Of a DNA stretch of 10,338 nt, positions 6,889 through 10,338 are shown piece by piece. Positions within the stretch are counted from its first letter, which is position 1. Each line of letters starts with the position of its first letter. The stretch is from Leptospirillum sp. (GTDB taxonomy: Bacteria; Nitrospirota; Leptospirillia; Leptospirillales; Leptospirillaceae), in contig DAIEST010000083.1 in NCBI GenBank assembly GCA_027346125.1, positions 1 through 10,338 of the forward strand. Reading direction: 5' to 3'. The notes under the pieces were generated by a model. The model was not told the origin of the DNA and searched no databases. It worked only from the letters and a program-made list of their open reading frames with translations. The position numbers were made by a program, and so were the translations under genes.

Positions 6889-9017
6889 GGAGAGGGAAGA
6901 AGCCTGTAGGACACGTTTTTCTTCAGGCCGGACAGAGTCAGCCGGCCTTCCGGACCGGCCCGGACCACGCATGTTTTCGACGCGCAGGGGACCCGGATCA
7001 TCCGTTCTCCGGGAGCGAGTCCGGAAAGCTCAAGACGGTTCCCCGGTTCCCACCCCTTGTAGGTGAATTCGATTGTGCCGTGGGGAAGCCGGGAAAAAAG
7101 GAGATATCCCGTGGCGGAACGGAGAACGGGAACGGATGGTTTTTGGTCTGTCAGGAAAATGGTGGCGGTGGGCCGAAGGGCGAGAAAAAGATAAAGGCTC
7201 CCGTTTTTGTGGCGGTAGCCCAGAACCCCCCGGCTCAGACCCAGGTCCGGCCAGCGACCGGACGCATGATCGAAGCGGACGGTGGTATCCCGTCCATAGC
7301 GGGAAATGCGCCATCCGTTCCGGTTCCCTTGCCGGACCGGTCGGATCCGGGCATTGATGTACCCCTCTTCGACCCGGACGAATTCGGACGAAAAAAGAGG
7401 GGCGATCCGCTGGCGGCTGACCCGGTTCAGAACGTATTTGAGGGAATGGAGGGAGGCCTCCTTCTGGGCGATGTAAAAATGGAAATAGACATTGACCGGA
7501 TCGACCCGGCGGGGAGAGTCGGTATTCGCGAAGGTCTGGAGGATGTTTTCATAGGCGAAGTAGGGGCCTTTCCAGTCGTGGGTCAGGATATATTCGTTGG
7601 CGTCGCTGTTGAAGAACTGGAGATAAGGCCCCACTTTCCGGTAGTACGGAAAGACAAAGAGATAGGAAGGGTTTTCGGCGTCGAATCGGGTGTCGCTCCC
7701 GTTCATGTTCAGGATGGGATAGGCCCAGACCTTCTGGAGCGCGTCGATCCCCGGCCGGGTGTTTCCGCTCCACTGGTAGAGCATGACCTTCTTTCCGGGA
7801 GGCAGGAGGGTTCTGTTCATCCAGTCGAGGGAAATCTTGACCTCCTGATCCAGGTTGAAGCGGTATCCGGGAATATGGGTATGGACCGGACCTTCCGCTT
7901 TCTGGACAGCGGTCGGGACCCAGTAGAACGGGTGGCTGAACGTGTGGCTTGCCGCTTCGACATTGGGAAGGGAAAAGATTTTCCGCGCCCAGTGCACACG
8001 GGTCTTCGACCCCTGGTAGCGCGGGTCGATCTGGCTTGCGATCACGGACACCGAAAACGGAAGAGCGTAACGGGTGAAGATCTCCCGGTAGAGCACTTCC
8101 GAGCACATGAGCCCTTTCCGGTAGGAGGAAAGGGTTTCGAAGCCGTCACCATCCACCTGGGAGTAGAAAATCCGGGTTCCGTTCAGCGTGGTCAGATCCA
8201 TGCGGGGGGCGTCCCGGAGGTTCAGTGCCGTTTCGAGAAAGCGGAACGGATCGACGACCCACCCTTCTTTTCCCGGGCTCAGGGGGAAGGCTCGGGTGAT
8301 GAAGGGATCGAGAGCGATCCCTCCGAACGGGCCCGTCACGATCGGAGTGCTGACGGTTCCGCTGTTTCTCCGGCCGGCGCTCCGGACGCCAAGCCATACC
8401 GTGTTTTCCGGGCGGACACTCGACAACGGGTTGAAAACGGGGGGAAGCGGAGGGGGAGGGAGTTCGAAGCCGGTCATGGAAGAGTTCAGGATGCTGTAGC
8501 GGAGGCGTTTTGTCTCCCAGTGACCCATCCGCTTGAGCCCCATCAGGGCGAGAACCTTGAAGGCGGAAGGGAACGGCTCTCCGGAGGAAGTTCGGTAGGG
8601 GGGCATGTCTCCCAGGACGATCAGGCGTTTTCCGGAGGCCAGGATCCGTTCCATGAAGCTCCAGAGCGCGGCGGGATCCCGGATGCCTTCCGAGAGGGAC
8701 AGGGCCACCCCGCGGAACCGGTTCAGTTCGGCCAGCGAAGGAGGCGGTTCGGTCGAAAGATTGCGGTATTCGGCCTTGAGACCCAGAAAGTTGAGCGGAA
8801 ATTCCCAATAGTCCCGGAAATTGTTGTCGTCCATCGTGGCGTGTCGCCCGCTGAACAAAACGAGAACAGTCCTGTGATCGCGATGGAGAACAGGCTGTGC
8901 GGTCGATGTGCCGGAAAACGCCGGGCAGGAGATGCCGACAAAGAGGAGCGGGAGAAACAGGAAAATCGGAAAATGCGGGAATGTTCGCCTGTTTTTCAGT
9001 GTTTTGTCGACCGCCAC
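6885..9017 (-). CDS. pelA: PelA-like polysaccharide deacetylase lacking the hydrolase domain
   Basis: 710 residues from GTG 9017. A signal sequence covers about residues 1-36 (basic start, strong hydrophobic core). Residues 48-137 form an alternating strand/helix domain like the flavodoxin-like part of PelA. The deacetylase core has YSQVDGDGF (285-293; D289 and D291) and ASHTFSHPF (356-364; H358 and H362). The D-to-H spacing nearly equals that of the metal-binding D528/D530/H600/H604 set of Pseudomonas PelA. The C-terminal 150 residues look beta-rich, as in PelA's terminal sandwich. The expected role is partial deacetylation of the Pel polymer (GalNAc to GalN) in the periplasm. Pseudomonas PelA is about 950 residues; the missing N-terminal hydrolase is encoded separately at 2888-2019. 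C31 follows GIS, a poor lipobox, so lipidation is unlikely. First gene of the pel operon. Confidence 0.92.
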   Translation of the reverse strand: MAVDKTLKNRRTFPHFPIFLFLPLLFVGISCPAFSGTSTAQPVLHRDHRTVLVLFSGRHATMDDNNFRDYWEFPLNFLGLKAEYRNLSTEPPPSLAELNRFRGVALSLSEGIRDPAALWSFMERILASGKRLIVLGDMPPYRTSSGEPFPSAFKVLALMGLKRMGHWETKRLRYSILNSSMTGFELPPPPLPPVFNPLSSVRPENTVWLGVRSAGRRNSGTVSTPIVTGPFGGIALDPFITRAFPLSPGKEGWVVDPFRFLETALNLRDAPRMDLTTLNGTRIFYSQVDGDGFETLSSYRKGLMCSEVLYREIFTRYALPFSVSVIASQIDPRYQGSKTRVHWARKIFSLPNVEAASHTFSHPFYWVPTAVQKAEGPVHTHIPGYRFNLDQEVKISLDWMNRTLLPPGKKVMLYQWSGNTRPGIDALQKVWAYPILNMNGSDTRFDAENPSYLFVFPYYRKVGPYLQFFNSDANEYILTHDWKGPYFAYENILQTFANTDSPRRVDPVNVYFHFYIAQKEASLHSLKYVLNRVSRQRIAPLFSSEFVRVEEGYINARIRPVRQGNRNGWRISRYGRDTTVRFDHASGRWPDLGLSRGVLGYRHKNGSLYLFLALRPTATIFLTDQKPSVPVLRSATGYLLFSRLPHGTIEFTYKGWEPGNRLELSGLAPGERMIRVPCASKTCVVRAGPEGRLTLSGLKKNVSYRLLPSP

Positions 9018-9020
9018 CGA

Positions 9021-9034
9021 AAGGAGCTCTCCTT
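9021..9034 (-). promoter_or_regulatory. pelA ribosome binding site inside a short hairpin
   Basis: The minus strand reads AAGGAGAGCTCCTT, where AAGGA can pair with TCCTT across a GAGC loop. The AAGGAG Shine-Dalgarno therefore lies partly in the stem, about 11 nt before the GTG start of pelA. The pairing is seen directly. That it limits translation of the operon, or is opened by a CsrA/RsmA-type regulator or ribosome, is inference; the stem is only 5 bp. Confidence 0.45.
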
Positions 9035-9169
9035 CTATTCCCGTTCATCCGGAGACGAGGCCAGGTCTAATGTGCAGCGGGCCCGTTCAGTTTTCTCTCC
9101 TTCGAGCCGCAACCGGTCGTATATCTTGAATGCGCCGGTGCCCAGAAATCAACGTGGATGGGTGTTTGC
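9035..9169 (-). promoter_or_regulatory. Presumed pel operon promoter and leader region
   Basis: This stretch lies between the terminators after the tRNA and the pelA ribosome binding site, so the pel promoter should be here. I see no convincing sigma-70 pair. TTGATT (9152-9147) is followed by AAGATATACG (9127-9118), but the spacing to TATACG is 23 nt, too long. No sigma-54 GG/GC pair and no c-di-GMP riboswitch could be matched. A 9-nt sequence GAAGGAGAG (9103-9095) is repeated at the pelA ribosome binding site (9035-9027), and a CGGGCCCG palindrome lies between them. The promoter is expected from layout rather than seen. Confidence 0.25.
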
Positions 9170-9194
9170 AAAAAAAGGCCCGGATCGGTTCCGG
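9170..9194 (-). terminator. Possible second (tandem) terminator after tRNA-Gln
   Basis: A 5-bp CCGGA/TCCGG hairpin with a 5-nt loop is followed, after GCC, by seven T residues on the minus strand. The stem is short and separated from the T-tract, so this is a weak backup at best. Confidence 0.35.
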
Positions 9195-9200
9195 AGAATG

Positions 9201-9230
9201 AAAAGGGGAACGGACGAATCCGGCTCCCCT
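9201..9230 (-). terminator. Intrinsic terminator of the tRNA-Gln transcript
   Basis: The minus strand forms AGGGGAGC(C)GGA - TTCG - TCCGTTCCCCT, a stem of about 11 bp with one bulged C and one G-T pair. It has a stabilising UUCG loop and is followed by TTTT. It begins 9 nt past the encoded CCA end of the tRNA. It should stop both tRNA and PBP read-through transcripts and so insulate the pel operon. Confidence 0.8.
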
Positions 9231-9239
9231 GACAAGAAT

Positions 9240-9313
9240 TGGCTGGGGGACAGGGACTCGAACCCCGATAGACAGATCCAGAGACTGTCGTCCTGCCATT
9301 AGACGATCCCCCA
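9240..9313 (-). tRNA. tRNA-Gln (anticodon CTG), CCA encoded
   Basis: The 74-nt minus-strand sequence folds as a standard cloverleaf. The 7-bp acceptor stem is TGGGGGA/TCCCCCA with a U1-A72 pair, typical of tRNA-Gln. The D-arm contains the conserved GG, the T-arm is CGGGG-TTCGAGT-CCCTG (one G-T pair), the discriminator is G, and the 3' CCA is encoded. The anticodon loop CTCTGGA places T at 33 and CTG at 34-36, reading CAG. The anticodon stem ACAGT/TCTGT has a T-T mismatch at the closing pair 31-39 and G at 37. A strong terminator follows immediately. Confidence 0.95.
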
Positions 9314-9332
9314 AAAATTCGAATATTTGGAA

Positions 9333-9361
9333 ATTCTCTCCGAAATTCGTTTCAAAATCAA
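9333..9361 (-). promoter_or_regulatory. Possible promoter of tRNA-Gln
   Basis: In the 53-nt gap between the PBP stop and the tRNA, the minus strand has TTGATT (9361-9356) and, 17 nt later, GAGAAT (9338-9333, 4 of 6 matches to TATAAT). This would start transcription about 12 nt before the tRNA 5' end. The region is clearly more AT-rich than its surroundings, but the -10 box is weak. Co-transcription with the PBP gene is the alternative. Confidence 0.3.
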
Positions 9362-9366
9362 GCGTG

Positions 9367-10338
9367 TCAGAACAGATTGTGCAGAAAATGGCCGATTCCC
9401 TGAAAAATCGTGTTCCCCGGGGGGGTGCTCGGCGCGCATTCTTCCTCCGGCGGCGCACTCCCGGGAAGGAAGGGAACGCGAAGGACCGTCTGGGAGCAGG
9501 AAGGGTTGGCGGTCAGCCCCGTGGCGCTGTCGACCGGTTCCCAGAGCAGGTCGACAGGAGGGGGCAGAGGTGTGACGTGGGGCATCGTATCCTTCAGGAT
9601 GGCGCCGGCGATGGGGACGGCAAGCTGGGCTCCGGTCAGGTGGGTCGGACGATTGTCGTCGAAGCCGACCCAGACCACGACGACCATGGAGGGAGAGACC
9701 GCTGCGAACCAGGCGTCCCTTCCGTCGTTGGACGTTCCGGTTTTCCCTCCCCATCCGGATTCCGGTCCGACCCAGTGGCTGAGTCCTTTTCCCGTACCTT
9801 CCCGCACGGTCTGTCGGAGAAGGTGGTTCAGGAGGTAGACCGCTCCGGGATCAAGAATCCTCATTCTCTGGATCTGGAGGGCGTGGGGTATGGGAAAGGC
9901 GCGGGGGGTGACGGACCACCCTCCGTTTGCGACTACGGAGTAGGCTTTTGCGATGGCGATAGGGGTCTGGGGAATGACTCCCAGCGGCCATGATGCGGGG
10001 AGGTGATCGACGGACGGGGTGTCCAGACCGAGGCGCTGGGCAATGGAGACGAGGCTTTCTTCAGGAAGGAATTCTTCGAGGTGAAGAACCGGAAGATTCA
10101 TCGAGTGGATGAACGCCTCTTCGAGAAGGACCCGGTCCTCCTTGACGGGGTCCGCGTTCTTGGGATGCCACTTCCGAAGGCCGATCTTCAGCGTGAGAGG
10201 CTTGTTTGAAAGCCATGTCGAAAGCGTTGCCCGGGGGGGACCGTTGGATTCGGGCGTCAGGGCCACAAGGTAGGGAACCAGCTTGAACAGCGAGGCCGGT
10301 TGCCGTTTGGAGAGAATGGCCCTGTTGAAGGGGGAACG
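9367..10338 (-). CDS. Class A penicillin-binding protein, transpeptidase C-terminal part (5' end outside window)
   Basis: The frame is open from the window edge, giving 323 residues. It carries all three transpeptidase motifs: SLFK in RQPASLFK (residues 16-19, codon of the acylated Ser at 10293-10291), SMN (79-81) and KTGTS (199-203). These are followed by the usual DAWFAAVSP and VWVGFDDN segments. The tail contains VDSATGLTANPSC and PFLPGSAPPEEEC, resembling the C-terminal extension of PBP1a/1b-type enzymes. Such proteins polymerise and cross-link peptidoglycan at the outer face of the inner membrane; the glycosyltransferase domain and membrane anchor lie beyond the right edge. The stop is 53 nt before tRNA-Gln. 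There is no apparent functional tie to the pel genes. Confidence 0.95.
   Translation of the reverse strand, partial: RSPFNRAILSKRQPASLFKLVPYLVALTPESNGPPRATLSTWLSNKPLTLKIGLRKWHPKNADPVKEDRVLLEEAFIHSMNLPVLHLEEFLPEESLVSIAQRLGLDTPSVDHLPASWPLGVIPQTPIAIAKAYSVVANGGWSVTPRAFPIPHALQIQRMRILDPGAVYLLNHLLRQTVREGTGKGLSHWVGPESGWGGKTGTSNDGRDAWFAAVSPSMVVVVWVGFDDNRPTHLTGAQLAVPIAGAILKDTMPHVTPLPPPVDLLWEPVDSATGLTANPSCSQTVLRVPFLPGSAPPEEECAPSTPPGNTIFQGIGHFLHNLF

Noticed and set aside
6889..6972. Upstream start for the TPR protein (28 extra residues)
   Set aside because: It lies inside pelA, is Arg/Gly-rich, and buries the hydrophobic anchor. ATG 6888 in an ATGA overlap fits better.
9035..9169. A c-di-GMP (GEMM) riboswitch in the pel leader
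   Set aside because: GCAAACACC near 9169 looked suggestive, but I could not fit the conserved two-stem core or tetraloop-receptor pair. A covariance-model search would settle it.
7080..9302. A 740-codon open frame on the plus strand opposite pelA, running into the tRNA
   Set aside because: It is antisense to a gene with clear catalytic motifs, starts at a GTG without support, and its C-terminus is a translation of the tRNA. GC-rich codon use commonly leaves such shadows open.
9100..9313. tRNA-Gln as an integration site of a mobile element
   Set aside because: No integrase gene and no second copy of the tRNA 3' end seen in the window. The downstream genes are a coherent operon.
1..10338. CRISPR arrays, insertion sequences, toxin-antitoxin or phage genes
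   Set aside because: No spaced repeats, terminal inverted repeats or transposase motifs were seen. The window is fully accounted for by PBP, tRNA and pel genes.

Overview
The window holds most of a Pel-type exopolysaccharide biosynthesis and export cluster on the minus strand (9017 down to 1), preceded on the same strand by a tRNA-Gln gene and the 3' part of a class A penicillin-binding protein gene. Two outer-membrane components (a beta-barrel porin ending in Phe and a PelC-type lipoprotein) and a bifunctional PBP point to a didermic, Gram-negative-type bacterium. GC content is moderately high by eye and there is no sign of a mobile element. A Nitrospirota host such as Leptospirillum would fit, but that is an inference from recollection and not something the sequence proves.

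Layout, read in the direction of transcription (right to left): PBP C-terminal half (10338-9367, 5' end outside the window); tRNA-Gln(CTG) (9313-9240); a strong intrinsic terminator with a UUCG loop (9230-9201) and a weaker second hairpin/T-tract (9194-9170); a roughly 150-bp leader with a hairpin over the first ribosome binding site; then seven tightly packed genes. These are PelA deacetylase part (9017-6885), PelB TPR part (6888-4864), PelB barrel part (4862-3465), PelC-like lipoprotein (3448-2885), PelA-type glycoside hydrolase as a separate predicted lipoprotein (2888-2019), PelD c-di-GMP receptor (1987-569) and the start of PelE (579-1, runs off the window). pelF (glycosyltransferase) and pelG (membrane transporter) would be expected just beyond position 1.

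By analogy with the Pseudomonas Pel system, PelD/PelE with the missing PelF/PelG make and translocate the polymer at the inner membrane under c-di-GMP control. The deacetylase partly deacetylates it in the periplasm while bound to the TPR scaffold. The PelC ring and the PelB barrel carry it through the outer membrane, and the hydrolase trims it.

The unusual part is the architecture. The single PelA of Pseudomonas is here two genes, with the hydrolase moved to between pelC and pelD and given a lipoprotein signal. PelB is also two genes, the barrel half having its own signal peptide. Two start sites are non-standard: pelD appears to begin at a CTG behind a near-perfect Shine-Dalgarno sequence, and the hydrolase at a TTG overlapping the pelC stop. 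No gene-free stretch exceeds 300 bases; the longest is the 222-bp gap between the tRNA and the first pel gene.
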